From positions 5,580,001 through 5,644,000 of the forward strand of contig NZ_CP107995.1 in assembly GCF_036116635.1 (NCBI RefSeq): DNA of 64,000 nucleotides, in the 5' to 3' direction. The notes beneath the pieces were generated by a model that made no database searches, was not told where the DNA came from, and saw only the letters and a list, made by a program, of their open reading frames with translations. How positions within the stretch are numbered: position 1 is the first letter of the stretch; each line of letters begins with the position of its first letter. This DNA is from Amycolatopsis sp. NBC_00345. Lineage in GTDB: Bacteria; Actinomycetota; Actinomycetes; Mycobacteriales; Pseudonocardiaceae. The translations under genes and the position numbers were made by a program. This document shows, piece after piece, positions 17,031 through 25,416 of this stretch.

Positions 17031-17765
17031 TCACCGGGTGAGGACGAACTGGTTGCCATCCCAGTGCCACAGCTTCTTCACCGCGCTGCTGCCGCCGCAT
17101 TCGGCCAGTGGCTGGTCCGGGTCGCAGTCCTCGGTCTGCAGCTGTCCCCCGGTCAGGGCCATCGCGTGGGACACGCCGCTGCTGTTGCTGTCCACGTTCG
17201 GGCTCGCCGGCGCGAGGTTGCCACCTGGTTGGGCGGTGATGATTCCCCAGCCGGAGGAGCCGTCGGTGTATCCGATGGCGTTACCGGTGCTGTCCTGGCT
17301 GAAGGCCCCGGTCAGCACGAAGGTGGCGTGGTGCATCCCGGACAGCAGCGCCCCGCCGGCCTTGGCTGCCGCCGGGGAGTGTGCCCCGGGGGTGTACGGG
17401 TAGGAACCCGTGGTGTCCTTGTGCCATCCGGCCGGGCTGTCGGTCCAGAAGCCGACGTGCCCGCTCTGGTCGTAGGTGACGGCCTCGAATCCGGTAGGGA
17501 CGGACACCACGAACGCCTGCTGCCCGGGAACCTTGGCGAGCAGTTGCGACTTCGACTGCTCGGCCGGTGCCGCATTCCCCGCGGGCGTGGGGTTCTGGGC
17601 AGACCCGCCGGCCGGTGCCGACGAGGCGGTCGGCGCCGCCGACGTCGACGGGGCGCTCGGCCCAGCCGGCTGGGCGCTCGAACCACCGGTTCCACACCCG
17701 GCCACGGCGACCCCCGCTGCGACGAGCAGCAGCCCCGCCCGCCCTGCCTGCGCCCCGTGCTTCAT
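17031..17765 (-). CDS. Putative lipoprotein
   Basis: 244 residues. The lipoprotein signal GLLLVAAGVAVAGC has the lipid-attachment Cys in the VAGC lipobox, followed by a low-complexity Ala/Pro/Ser linker of about 50 residues and a globular domain of about 170. The domain contains paired Cys near the C-terminus (TEDCDPDQPLAECGG). It is probably anchored outside the membrane. No enzyme motif is seen. Confidence 0.8.
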   Translation of the reverse strand: MKHGAQAGRAGLLLVAAGVAVAGCGTGGSSAQPAGPSAPSTSAAPTASSAPAGGSAQNPTPAGNAAPAEQSKSQLLAKVPGQQAFVVSVPTGFEAVTYDQSGHVGFWTDSPAGWHKDTTGSYPYTPGAHSPAAAKAGGALLSGMHHATFVLTGAFSQDSTGNAIGYTDGSSGWGIITAQPGGNLAPASPNVDSNSSGVSHAMALTGGQLQTEDCDPDQPLAECGGSSAVKKLWHWDGNQFVLTR

Positions 17766-17972
17766 GAAATGACTCCTCCCACTTTCTGTCTCTACCTGGA
17801 AAGCCGCTCAATGACGACTTCCCTTTCGTTCAGGTCGGCACTTGACTACCCGGCACCCCACCCGGTGAACCGGCTCCACACAGATCTCGGCCTTACGGGC
17901 AGACTTTGGCGCGGCAGATGTCGCCGCCGCCGAGATTTTTGGTAGCGGGAGCCTTCGCCTGCTGGACCACCA

Positions 17973-18530
17973 TCAAGATGGCGCGAACGCCTCGCGCAAC
18001 TCGGCGGCAGCTTGGGCAACGAGTTCGGACAGGGTCGCGTCCGGGTCGGCAAGCCAGCGGGACGTGGCGCGCCGGGAGATCGCGATCGTCACGTCGATGA
18101 GGAAGCCGGCCTTGCCGGGCTCGACGCCGCGGCGCTCAAGGGCCTGCGCCAGCGCGTCGGCGATGGCGGCGAGCTTGATCAGGTCGCGCTCGGCCAGTGC
18201 CCGGTTGGCGGCGATCACCGCGGTGCGGCGCACCAGGAACTCACGCGAGCTGAAGACCTGGTCGGCGGTCCCCAGCGCGGCCAGTAGTGCCTCGATCGGG
18301 GTGAGGCCCGGGTCGGCCGCCTCCACCTGCGCGACGAGATGCGCCTCGAGCTCGTCGCCGGCGAAGAGGACTTCCCGTTTGTCGGCGAAGTAGCGGTAGA
18401 AGGAGCGCTCGGCCAGACCGGCCGCGCGCGCGATCTGCGCGACCGAGGTGCGCTCGAACCCTTGTGTCTCGAACAGCTCCAGCGCCGCGCGCTCGAGCCG
18501 GCCCTGTGCGTCGGACTCCCACCTTGGCAT
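17973..18530 (-). CDS. TetR-family regulator of the adjacent oxidoreductase
   Basis: 185 residues. The HTH is RLERAALELFETQGFERTS with recognition helix AGLAERSFYRYF. It is divergent from the oxidoreductase at 18613, and two palindromes lie between them (18545-18560 and 18577-18600), one close to each start. This is a standard autorepressor/target arrangement. Confidence 0.92.
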   Translation of the reverse strand: MPRWESDAQGRLERAALELFETQGFERTSVAQIARAAGLAERSFYRYFADKREVLFAGDELEAHLVAQVEAADPGLTPIEALLAALGTADQVFSSREFLVRRTAVIAANRALAERDLIKLAAIADALAQALERRGVEPGKAGFLIDVTIAISRRATSRWLADPDATLSELVAQAAAELREAFAPS

Positions 18531-18544
18531 GCCCGTCAGGATAG

Positions 18545-18560
18545 GACAGCAGGTGCTGTC
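18545..18560. promoter_or_regulatory. TetR operator, palindrome A
   Basis: GACAGCAGGTGCTGTC has perfect 7-base arms around GG. It starts 15 bases upstream of the tetR start codon. Confidence 0.7.
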
Positions 18561-18576
18561 GCCTTCATGCTACCGT

Positions 18577-18600
18577 TGATGACAACATCTGCTGTCATCA
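18577..18600. promoter_or_regulatory. TetR operator, palindrome B
   Basis: TGATGACA and TGTCATCA form perfect 8-base arms around an 8-base spacer. It ends 12 bases upstream of the oxidoreductase ATG and shares GACA/TGTC with palindrome A. Confidence 0.7.
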
Positions 18601-18612
18601 ACGGAGATCGTC

Positions 18613-19563
18613 ATGAAGGCTCTTCAGTTCGACCAGTTCGGCTCCCCGGACGTGATCAAGCTCCGCGACGTCCCGGCACCGGAACCGGGACCCGGCCAGA
18701 TCCGGATCGCCGTCCTGGCGTGCGGCCTGAACCCGGCTGACTGGGTGATCGTCGACGGCCTCTTCGGCGAGCAGCTGCCGCCGCTGCCGCGTGGGCTCGG
18801 TCTCGAGATCGCGGGCACTGTCGACGCGCTCGGCGAAGGTGTCGACGGCGTCGAGATCGGCGACCGGGTGTTCGGTCCGGCCACTTACGACGGTCCGACG
18901 GCAGGCGCCGCCGAGTACGCGCTGATGGCGGCCTGGGCGCGGATTCCCGAGGGCGTCTCCGCCGAGCAGGCCGCCGCGCTGCCGATGTCAGCCGAGACGG
19001 CGTGGCGCGCGCTCGACGACCTGGGCGTCCAACCGGGCGAGCTGCTGCTCGTCCACGGCGCGGGCACCACCGTCGGCGAGACGGCGGTGCGCTTCGCGCT
19101 GCACCGGGGGATCCGGGTGATCGCCACCGCCGGGCCGACCCGGGCCGGTGCCCTGGAAGAGCTCGGAGCCCGGGTGACCACCTACGGCGACGGCATGGCC
19201 GAGCGCGTCGCCGCACTGGCCGGAGGCCGTGTCGACCGTGCCCTGGACTCGGCCCCGACCGGCGGCCGGATCGACCGTCCCGGCCAGGCCGGCCCGGCCA
19301 CCGGCGCCCTGCCGGCCCTGATCGGGCTGACCGGCGACCCCGACCGCGTCCTGACCGTCTCGGACTTCGCCGCCGCGGCCGAACTGGGCGTCCGGACCAC
19401 CACCGAGATCCGCTACGACCTGCTGGGCGAGTTCGCCCGGCTGGCCGGCGAGGGCGTTCTGGCCGTACCGGTCGCCCGCACCTACCCGCTCGGCCAGATC
19501 CGGGAGGCGGCCGAACTCAGCCGCTCCCGTCGGGCCGGCGGCAAGCTGGTGCTTGTCCTGTGA
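18613..19563 (+). CDS. NADP-dependent quinone oxidoreductase-like protein (MDR family)
   Basis: 316 residues. Zinc-free medium-chain reductase: MKALQFDQFGSPDVIKLRDV opening, GLGLEIAGTVDALGEG, then the Rossmann block LLVHGAGTTVGETAVRFAL and a C-terminal SRRAGGKLVLVL. No Cys/His zinc ligands occur at the usual sites. It has an ATG and is controlled by the divergent TetR gene through two operators. It likely reduces a quinone or enone and is induced by it; the exact substrate is unknown. Confidence 0.88.
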   Translation: MKALQFDQFGSPDVIKLRDVPAPEPGPGQIRIAVLACGLNPADWVIVDGLFGEQLPPLPRGLGLEIAGTVDALGEGVDGVEIGDRVFGPATYDGPTAGAAEYALMAAWARIPEGVSAEQAAALPMSAETAWRALDDLGVQPGELLLVHGAGTTVGETAVRFALHRGIRVIATAGPTRAGALEELGARVTTYGDGMAERVAALAGGRVDRALDSAPTGGRIDRPGQAGPATGALPALIGLTGDPDRVLTVSDFAAAAELGVRTTTEIRYDLLGEFARLAGEGVLAVPVARTYPLGQIREAAELSRSRRAGGKLVLVL

Positions 19564-19626
19564 TCGGCTTGCTGCCCGGCCTGCTCGAAGGCAGATCGGC
19601 GGAGTTCCGGGCGACTGCCGCCGGGT

Positions 19627-20181
19627 TCAGGGTTTCGCCGAGCCGAGCGCCCGGCGCAGGTCCGCGGGATGCCGGATCCACAGGTCGACCGCCATCCCGT
19701 CGGGACGGGTCAGGGTCAGGCATCCCTGACTGCCCGGGCCCCAGAGCGACACGACCTTCGGCGACCACGACCGGTCCCAGGCGACCGGCCCCACGCCCCG
19801 GTTCCGGTCGCCTTTCCTTGGCTCCCACCGCAATCCGCCTCCGGCCAGCGACAGCCGGCCGAGCAGCTCACCGACCTCCTGCTGCCGCGAATGCCGGCCT
19901 GGCGCCTTGGCCCCCAGCTCCAGGGCGGCCGCGACCGGCAACTGCGCGGACCACGACGGCGCGGCACCGGACGCCCGCCGTCGCGCCTCGGCCTGCCTGT
20001 CGCGCCACACGACGAACGTGAACAAGGCGTACACCAGCACCAGAAGCCCGACCGGCACGGCCACCGCGGGAATCCAGCCCACCTTGAGCGCGAGCGACGC
20101 GGACAGGGCGGCCAAGAAGAGCAACCCGACGAGCGAACTCGCCCGGCGGCGTCGCTCACGTTCCCTGCCGTATTCGGTCAT
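19627..20181 (-). CDS. Two-TM membrane protein of unknown function
   Basis: 184 residues from ATG 20181 (GGAAGCGTG upstream); an in-frame ATG at 20229 is possible. A basic N-terminus is followed by two membrane helices (about 18-34 and 38-58). The cytoplasmic C-terminal domain of about 125 residues ends PDGMAVDLWIRHPADLRRAL, which resembles a small beta-rich domain. No family recognised. Confidence 0.7.
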   Translation of the reverse strand: MTEYGRERERRRRASSLVGLLFLAALSASLALKVGWIPAVAVPVGLLVLVYALFTFVVWRDRQAEARRRASGAAPSWSAQLPVAAALELGAKAPGRHSRQQEVGELLGRLSLAGGGLRWEPRKGDRNRGVGPVAWDRSWSPKVVSLWGPGSQGCLTLTRPDGMAVDLWIRHPADLRRALGSAKP

Positions 20182-20278
20182 CACGCTTCCGTTCGGTCCG
20201 GGATCAGCAGACGATCGCTGGCCCGTCATACGGAGAATACGTGCGCGATGCCGGTGCGAAGCCCCAGCCGGCTGAGCG

Positions 20279-20313
20279 GGAGCCGCGCGCCACCCACCGC
20301 GGCGCGCGGCTCC
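20279..20313 (-). terminator. Hairpin downstream of the hydrolase remnant
   Basis: GGAGCCGCGCGCC and GGCGCGCGGCTCC form perfect 13-base arms with a 9-base loop, 8 bases past the stop of the minus-strand gene at 20321. There is no T run, as is usual in high-GC actinobacteria. Confidence 0.6.
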
Positions 20314-20320
20314 ACGCTGT

Positions 20321-21058
20321 TCAGCTCCCGGCGATCACACCCTCCGGGAAGGTTCCCACGAGGGAATCGGTCAGGTTCCCGATCGTGGACAGGGCCGCGG
20401 ACATACCCGGGATCGGATCCTGGTTGCCGCCGAGGCCGGGCACCACGTTGCTCGCCTTCTGCAGGAGCGCGATGGCGGGCACGACCGCCGGCACGACCAG
20501 CGCGTTGACGGCCTTCGCGGCCAGGCTGGGCGCGGGGTTCGGCGGCGTGGGCACGGGGGCCGCCGAACCGGGGGCCGTGTTCTTCAGGGCGTCACCGGCT
20601 CCGACGTACTTGTCGGCGAAGTCGAGCATGCTCGCGTTGCTCTCCGGAGCGCTCTTCTCCAGTTGCAGATCGTGGGCGGTGTTCGGCACGACGTCGGCGA
20701 CGACGGTCGCATGTGGACCGTAGAAGGGCCGCTCGAAGTCCGCCAGCGCCTGGGAATCGGAGCAGCTCGGGCCGAGCAGCCTGCAGATGAACGGGTCGTG
20801 CTGCCCGACGACCGCGAGGACCGGGATGTCGAGGGTCCGGTCCACGTTCAGCACGTTGTAGCCGGCCAGCGTGGCCAGCTCCACGAGGTTGCCGGTCTCC
20901 TTCAGCTGCTCGTCCTTCGCGATCGCGCCCGGGTCGGTCGAGGTCGTGTTGCCCAGGTAGAACCCGCCCCGGGTGCCGGGATAACTGGTCAGATAAGCGG
21001 CGACCCCACCCAAGTCGTACAAGAAGCAGACGACGTCGAAGCACTCGCTGCAGAACAT
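20321..21058 (-). pseudogene. Alpha/beta hydrolase lacking its N-terminal half
   Basis: An open frame of about 245 residues from ATG 21058 (21109 is also possible) contains the C-terminal elements of an alpha/beta hydrolase: LDIPVLAVVGQHDPF with the acid Asp and VVPNTAHDLQLEK with the catalytic His. The nucleophile elbow (GxSxG) and the first strands are absent, and the DNA upstream to the MFS stop at 21251 does not encode them in any frame. The C-terminal 90 residues are Pro/Ala rich. Either a 5' deletion or a diverged non-catalytic protein; I favour deletion. Confidence 0.55.
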
Positions 21059-21176
21059 GGTCCGAACGGAGCGGGCCAGGCGAAGAAGACTCTCGACGCT
21101 CCGCCCCATTCCGCACCGACCACACGCGTCAAGATGCGGGACCGCGCCGCTCCAACCCCAGCGCCTTACGAAGCTC

Positions 21177-21196
21177 GGCGGCTGAAATCAGCCGCC
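21177..21196. repeat. Short perfect inverted repeat
   Basis: GGCGGCTGA, AA, TCAGCCGCC: 9-base arms with a 2-base centre, between the hydrolase remnant and the MFS stop. It is either a terminator for the MFS operon or a protein site. Confidence 0.45.
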
Positions 21197-21250
21197 GACA
21201 CCGCTCACGATGCCGCGCATCGGCCTGCCTCGCACGTCTCCTCAGCGCAG

Positions 21251-22531
21251 TTACGGTTGATCCGTCGCCGGGCCGGCCGGGGGCGATCCAGCGGTGTCCG
21301 CGGCGGCGGCGCGCGTCATCGGGATTCGGGCGACCGCCAGGACGGCAACGGCGCAGATGGCGATCATGACCAGCCAGGCGATGGCGATGCCGAGGCTCAT
21401 CAGCCAGGTGAGCAGGAGCGGGGCGACCGCGCCGCCGACGCTCCAGGACAGTTGGTACGCGGCCATGTAGCGGCCGGTGGCGCCGGGGGGCGACAGCTCC
21501 GACAGCAGGGTGTTCAGGACCGGGTCCTGGGCCATCTCGGCGATGGTGAACACCACCAGGGCCAGGAACATCCCCGGGATGACCAGCCAGCCGGGGGCCG
21601 CGGCCATCAGCCACATCAGGCCGAACGACGCGCCCCACAACACGGCGGCCAGGCGCAGCACGGTGGCGTGGCTCAGGCCGCCGGCGGCGCGGGTGGTGAC
21701 GGTTTGGGTGGTCGACACCAGGATCGTGTTCACCGTGAACAGCGCGCCGCCCACCCACGCGGGCTGGTGCAGTTCGGTGGTGACGTAGACGACCAGCAGG
21801 ACCGTCAGCACGTTGGCGCACATGACAAACGCCAGGTTCACCCCGGTGACGGCGGCCAGGGCCCGGTCGCGCAGGAGCTGGCGGTAGCCGCCGAAGGGGT
21901 TGGTGGCGCCCTGCCTGGCAGTGGCGGCGGTGCCGACGACGTCCGGGTGCCGCCAGCGCACGACCAGGATCGCGGCGACGACGAAACTGACCGCGTTCAG
22001 CCCGGCGAAAGCCAGGTAGACCCACTTGCTGCCCAGGCCGATGGCGACCGCGCCGATCAGGCCGCCCAGGCCGAAGCCCGCGTTACGCGTCATCGACTGC
22101 AGGGCGAACCAGCTCGTCCGCCGCTCCGGTTCGATGACCGTGCCGACGAGGGTGCGGATCGCCGTCCAGAACGTGCTCTGCCCGACCCCGGCCACGAACG
22201 TCACCACGATCACCGACCACGCCGCGTCGGCGAAGAGGTAGCCGACGAAGGCGGACGCGCCCAGGAGGTTGCCCCAGATGAGGACGCGGCGGGCGCCGTA
22301 ACGGTCGATGAGCGGGCCGACGACGATCGACATCGGGATGGCGAGCAGCCGCGCCACGGTGAGGCAGGCGCCGACCACGGTGAGCGGGAGCGTTGTGGTG
22401 TAGAGGAAGTACACGACGCCGAAGGGCATGAACAGGCCGGTGCCGACGCTGTCGACGGCCAGCGCGGCGACCAGGCCGCCGTGGCCGCGGATCGACGGCA
22501 GGGCCAGGCGGTCCGCCAGGGATCGGGTCAT
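21251..22531 (-). CDS. MFS transporter (12-TM, DHA1-like exporter)
   Basis: 426 residues from ATG 22531. Twelve hydrophobic segments are seen, with a motif-A-like loop GPLIDRYGARRVLIWG after TM2 and the N-terminal VAALAVDSVGTGLFMPF of exporters of this group. It is the last gene of the minus-strand ATP-grasp/CysK/TauD set, 193 bases downstream of the dioxygenase stop, so it may be co-transcribed or have its own promoter. It probably exports the product of that operon or gives self-protection (inference from position). Confidence 0.88.
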   Translation of the reverse strand: MTRSLADRLALPSIRGHGGLVAALAVDSVGTGLFMPFGVVYFLYTTTLPLTVVGACLTVARLLAIPMSIVVGPLIDRYGARRVLIWGNLLGASAFVGYLFADAAWSVIVVTFVAGVGQSTFWTAIRTLVGTVIEPERRTSWFALQSMTRNAGFGLGGLIGAVAIGLGSKWVYLAFAGLNAVSFVVAAILVVRWRHPDVVGTAATARQGATNPFGGYRQLLRDRALAAVTGVNLAFVMCANVLTVLLVVYVTTELHQPAWVGGALFTVNTILVSTTQTVTTRAAGGLSHATVLRLAAVLWGASFGLMWLMAAAPGWLVIPGMFLALVVFTIAEMAQDPVLNTLLSELSPPGATGRYMAAYQLSWSVGGAVAPLLLTWLMSLGIAIAWLVMIAICAVAVLAVARIPMTRAAAADTAGSPPAGPATDQP

Positions 22532-22724
22532 GGGTTTTCCTCGTGTGGTCGCTCGGGCGGTGGCTGCTTGATCGGGTGGAGTGGCTCCGGGCGGCCGGGA
22601 AGGGCGGCATCCCGCGGCCCGCACAAGGTCACGATCACCCCTCCTCTCCGTAAAGCCACTTCACCCGATCGATCATTTTTGTGCTATGGAAACAACTTCC
22701 GGCTGGAAACTCCTCCTAGGCCCG

Positions 22725-23615
22725 CTACACCACCGCCGGTGTGTAGTGCGCGGCGTCGTCGCCTTCCAGCAGGTAACTCTTCTTGCCGTCCAGGCCCACC
22801 GGGACGTCCCCGGCGATGGTGACCCGGTGCAGCATCCTGGGCTGGTCGTCGTAGTCGTCCGGGCCGTAGTGCTGGGTGTTGCGGTTGTCGAACAGCACGA
22901 GGTCACCAGGGTTCCACTTGATCCGCAACACGTTCTCCGGGCGGGAGATGTAGCGCTGCAGCATGTCCAGGACGGCCCGGGACTCGCTCATCGAGAGGCC
23001 GGCCACCTGCTGGGCGAAGCTGCTGATGAACAGCCCGGGCTCCCCCGACTCCGGGTGCACGCGCACCACCGGGTGAGCCGTCTTGTAGATCGTCGACAGG
23101 AACATCTTGCGGTACTCGTCCGCGCGATCGGTCTCCAGCAGCGGCTGCCCGGCGTCGTTGGTGTGCACCGCCCACAGCTTGTCCGCGAACTCCCGCAGGT
23201 CGCGGGGGAGGTCGAGGTACGCCGTCGCCTGGTTGGCGATGAGCGTGTTGCCGCCGTACGCGGGGATGACGATGCCGCGCAGGGTGCTGGCCTTCGGCGG
23301 GGTGCGCACGAACGTGCAGTCGGTGTGCCAGTGGTTGGCCCGGTGGTCCTCCCCGTCGATCGGGAGCACCTCGGGCTGTCCCTCCACCGACGGCACACCG
23401 GTCGGGTGCGCCTTGGTCAGCGCGCCGAAGCGGGCCGCGAAAGCCAGCTGGCTCTCGTCGTCGAGGTCGGCGCCGCGGAAGACCAGGGCCTTGTGCTGCA
23501 ACAGCGCGGAGTTGAGGTCGGTGATGACGTCGGCGGGCAGTTCGGCGCCCAGGTCGACACCGACGACCTCCGCGCCGATGCGACCGCCGATGCGGATGAC
23601 GTCGAAACCTGACAC
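22725..23615 (-). CDS. TauD/TfdA-family Fe(II)/2-oxoglutarate dioxygenase
   Basis: 296 residues, GTG start at 23615 with GAAAGGA upstream. The facial triad is visible: His97 and Asp99 in HWHTDC, distal His249 in LFDNRNTQHYG, and the 2-oxoglutarate-binding Arg264 in MLHRVTIAGD. An early ARFGALTKAHPTG block and TLRGIVIPAYGGNT are also typical. Homologues hydroxylate, desaturate or epoxidise small acids and amides (taurine dioxygenase; DdaC in dapdiamide assembly). It is the last biosynthetic gene before the exporter, which fits a late oxidation of a ligated amino-acid product. Substrate unknown. Confidence 0.92.
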   Translation of the reverse strand: MSGFDVIRIGGRIGAEVVGVDLGAELPADVITDLNSALLQHKALVFRGADLDDESQLAFAARFGALTKAHPTGVPSVEGQPEVLPIDGEDHRANHWHTDCTFVRTPPKASTLRGIVIPAYGGNTLIANQATAYLDLPRDLREFADKLWAVHTNDAGQPLLETDRADEYRKMFLSTIYKTAHPVVRVHPESGEPGLFISSFAQQVAGLSMSESRAVLDMLQRYISRPENVLRIKWNPGDLVLFDNRNTQHYGPDDYDDQPRMLHRVTIAGDVPVGLDGKKSYLLEGDDAAHYTPAVV

Positions 23616-23707
23616 GGCTGGGGTCCTTTCTGTGGCGAGTCTGCCCGACCATGCTCGACGCGCGGGTATCCCCGCGTCGTGGGCCGGGCGTCCTGCGCGC
23701 ACTGGGA

Positions 23708-24463
23708 TCACGCGCGGGCACCCCGCAGCGCCGCCGCGCCCGCTTCCTCCAGCAGCATCAGGTCGCAGGACACCGTCGCGAAGGTGAAGCCCGCGGCGAG
23801 CCGCTTGGCCGCGGTGTCCGCGTCCGGGCAGTGCACGCCCCCGGCGATCCCGGCGGCAGCGGCGGCCGCGGCGACGGTCGCCAGTGCATCGTCGAGCCGG
23901 TCGGCGATGGCCGGGTCGCCGAAACCCGCGCCGCCCAACGCCAGCGACAGGTCGAACGGGCCGACCAGCACGCCGTCGAGGCCTTCCACCGCGCAGATCG
24001 CCTCGATGTCCGCCAGCGCCTCGGCAGTCTCGACCATCACGACGCACCCGACCCTGGCGTTGGCTTCGGCCGGGGTGCCCGCCGCGCGCGGCACCGGGCG
24101 CATCGGGCCGTAGCTGCGCTCGCCCACCGGGACGTACCGGCACGCGCGAACCGCGCGTTCGGCCTCGGCGGCGCTGTCGACCATCGGGACGACCACCGCC
24201 TCGGCGCCGAGGTCGAGCGCCCGGCCGATGGTCGCCGCGTCGTTGCCGGGCACCCGGACCAGGCCCGCGCCCGCGCCGCGGGCGGCGATGTGGGTCAGCA
24301 TCGTCAGCCAGGACCGCTCGTCGACCAGTCCGTGCTGGCCGTCGACCAGGAGGAAGTCGAAACCCAGTCCTGCCAGCGATTCCGCGCCGATCGGGTTGTC
24401 GGTGACGAGCCAGGTGCCGATCAGCGGCCGCCGTTCGCGCAGGGCCGCGGCGAAGCCGGTCAT
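23708..24463 (-). CDS. HpcH/HpaI aldolase (SbnG/HpaI-like)
   Basis: 251 residues. Phosphoenolpyruvate-binding TIM barrel: LLVDGQHG with His44, VRVPGND with Arg70, VMVETAEAL with metal ligand Glu145 and VGPFDLSLALG with metal ligand Asp171, the set known from HpaI. Members make or split pyruvate/oxaloacetate aldol adducts; SbnG of staphyloferrin B is the citrate-forming member that, like this one, is encoded with a cysteine-synthase relative. The ATG overlaps the upstream stop (ATGA). It probably provides an oxo acid or citrate-like building block for the ATP-grasp ligases (inference). Confidence 0.9.
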   Translation of the reverse strand: MTGFAAALRERRPLIGTWLVTDNPIGAESLAGLGFDFLLVDGQHGLVDERSWLTMLTHIAARGAGAGLVRVPGNDAATIGRALDLGAEAVVVPMVDSAAEAERAVRACRYVPVGERSYGPMRPVPRAAGTPAEANARVGCVVMVETAEALADIEAICAVEGLDGVLVGPFDLSLALGGAGFGDPAIADRLDDALATVAAAAAAAGIAGGVHCPDADTAAKRLAAGFTFATVSCDLMLLEEAGAAALRGARA

Positions 24464-25416
24464 GCCGATTCCCCCAATGACTCCCACATCGACAGGTAAC
24501 GCTCGCCGGTGTCCGGGAAGACCGTGACCACGGTGCGCCCGGCGAACTCCGGCCGTCGCGCCACCGCCCGCGCGGCGTACGCGGCGGCACCGGCGGAGAC
24601 GCCGGCGAAGACGCCCGCCGTGGCGGCCAGCTCCTTAGTGGACAGACCGGCGTCCTCATCGGACACCGTGATGATCTCGTCGATGCAGGCCACATCGGTG
24701 ACCTCGGCGACGAAACCGGGGCCGATGCCCGGGATCCGGTGCGGGCTGTGCTCGCCGCCGGAGAGCACCGGCGAGGTGGCCGGCTCCACGGCGACCACGT
24801 GCACCTCGCGCCGTTCCTTGAGGTAGTGCGCGATCCCGGTCAGCGTCCCGCCGGTGCCGACCGTGCACACCAGCGCGTCGACCGCGCCGCCGGTCGCCTC
24901 CCACACCTCCGGCCCGGTGCTCTCGTAGTGCGCCACCGTGTTGACCGGGTTGAACGCCTGGTTGACCAGCCACGCCCCCGGGATCGACGCGGTGACCGCC
25001 TCGGCCCGCGCGATGGTGCCCGGCAGGCCTTCCTGGTACGGGGTCTGCACGATCTCGGCGCCGAACGCCCTGGCGATGCCGAGCCGCTCGACGGTAGCGT
25101 TGTCCGGCATCACGAGCACGTAGCGGTGCCCGCGTGAGGCGCACAGCCCGGCGAGCGCGATGCCCATGTTGCCCGAGGAGTACTCCACCACCGTGCCGCC
25201 CGCCGGGTCGAGCAGCCCGGTGCGCTCGGCCTCGAGCAGCATGTACAGCGCGGGGCGGTCCTTCACGCTGGACATCGGGTTGAACATCTCCAGCTTGGCC
25301 AGCAGCCGGGTGTCCGCCGGTACGTCCGGATAGGACAGCCGGACCATCGGCGTGCGGCCGACCAGGTCCTCGACTCGGGTGGCGACTCTGCGCTCGGGCG
25401 CGCGGTCATCGGGCAT
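24460..25416 (-). CDS. Cysteine synthase-like PLP enzyme (CysK fold)
   Basis: 318 residues. Fold-type II PLP enzyme: the PLP Lys is Lys52 in SSVKDR, the substrate loop is SSGNMG (TSGNTG in CysK), the phosphate loop is GTGGTLTG, and IPGIGPGF and VFPDTGERYLS are CysK-like. These enzymes replace the O-acetyl or O-phospho group of serine by a nucleophile. Relatives outside cysteine synthesis make diaminopropionate precursors (SbnA) or O-ureidoserine (DcsD). The Thr-to-Met/Ser changes in the substrate loop favour a specialised nucleophile (inference). Start overlaps the ATP-grasp gene by 11 bases. A serine acetyltransferase at 49279 could provide its substrate. Confidence 0.9.
   Translation of the reverse strand: MPDDRAPERRVATRVEDLVGRTPMVRLSYPDVPADTRLLAKLEMFNPMSSVKDRPALYMLLEAERTGLLDPAGGTVVEYSSGNMGIALAGLCASRGHRYVLVMPDNATVERLGIARAFGAEIVQTPYQEGLPGTIARAEAVTASIPGAWLVNQAFNPVNTVAHYESTGPEVWEATGGAVDALVCTVGTGGTLTGIAHYLKERREVHVVAVEPATSPVLSGGEHSPHRIPGIGPGFVAEVTDVACIDEIITVSDEDAGLSTKELAATAGVFAGVSAGAAAYAARAVARRPEFAGRTVVTVFPDTGERYLSMWESLGESA

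Noticed and set aside
21129..22025. Minus-strand 298-codon frame overlapping the MFS exporter
   Set aside because: Arg/Gly/Pro-rich shadow of the MFS gene, which has clear membrane segments in its own frame.
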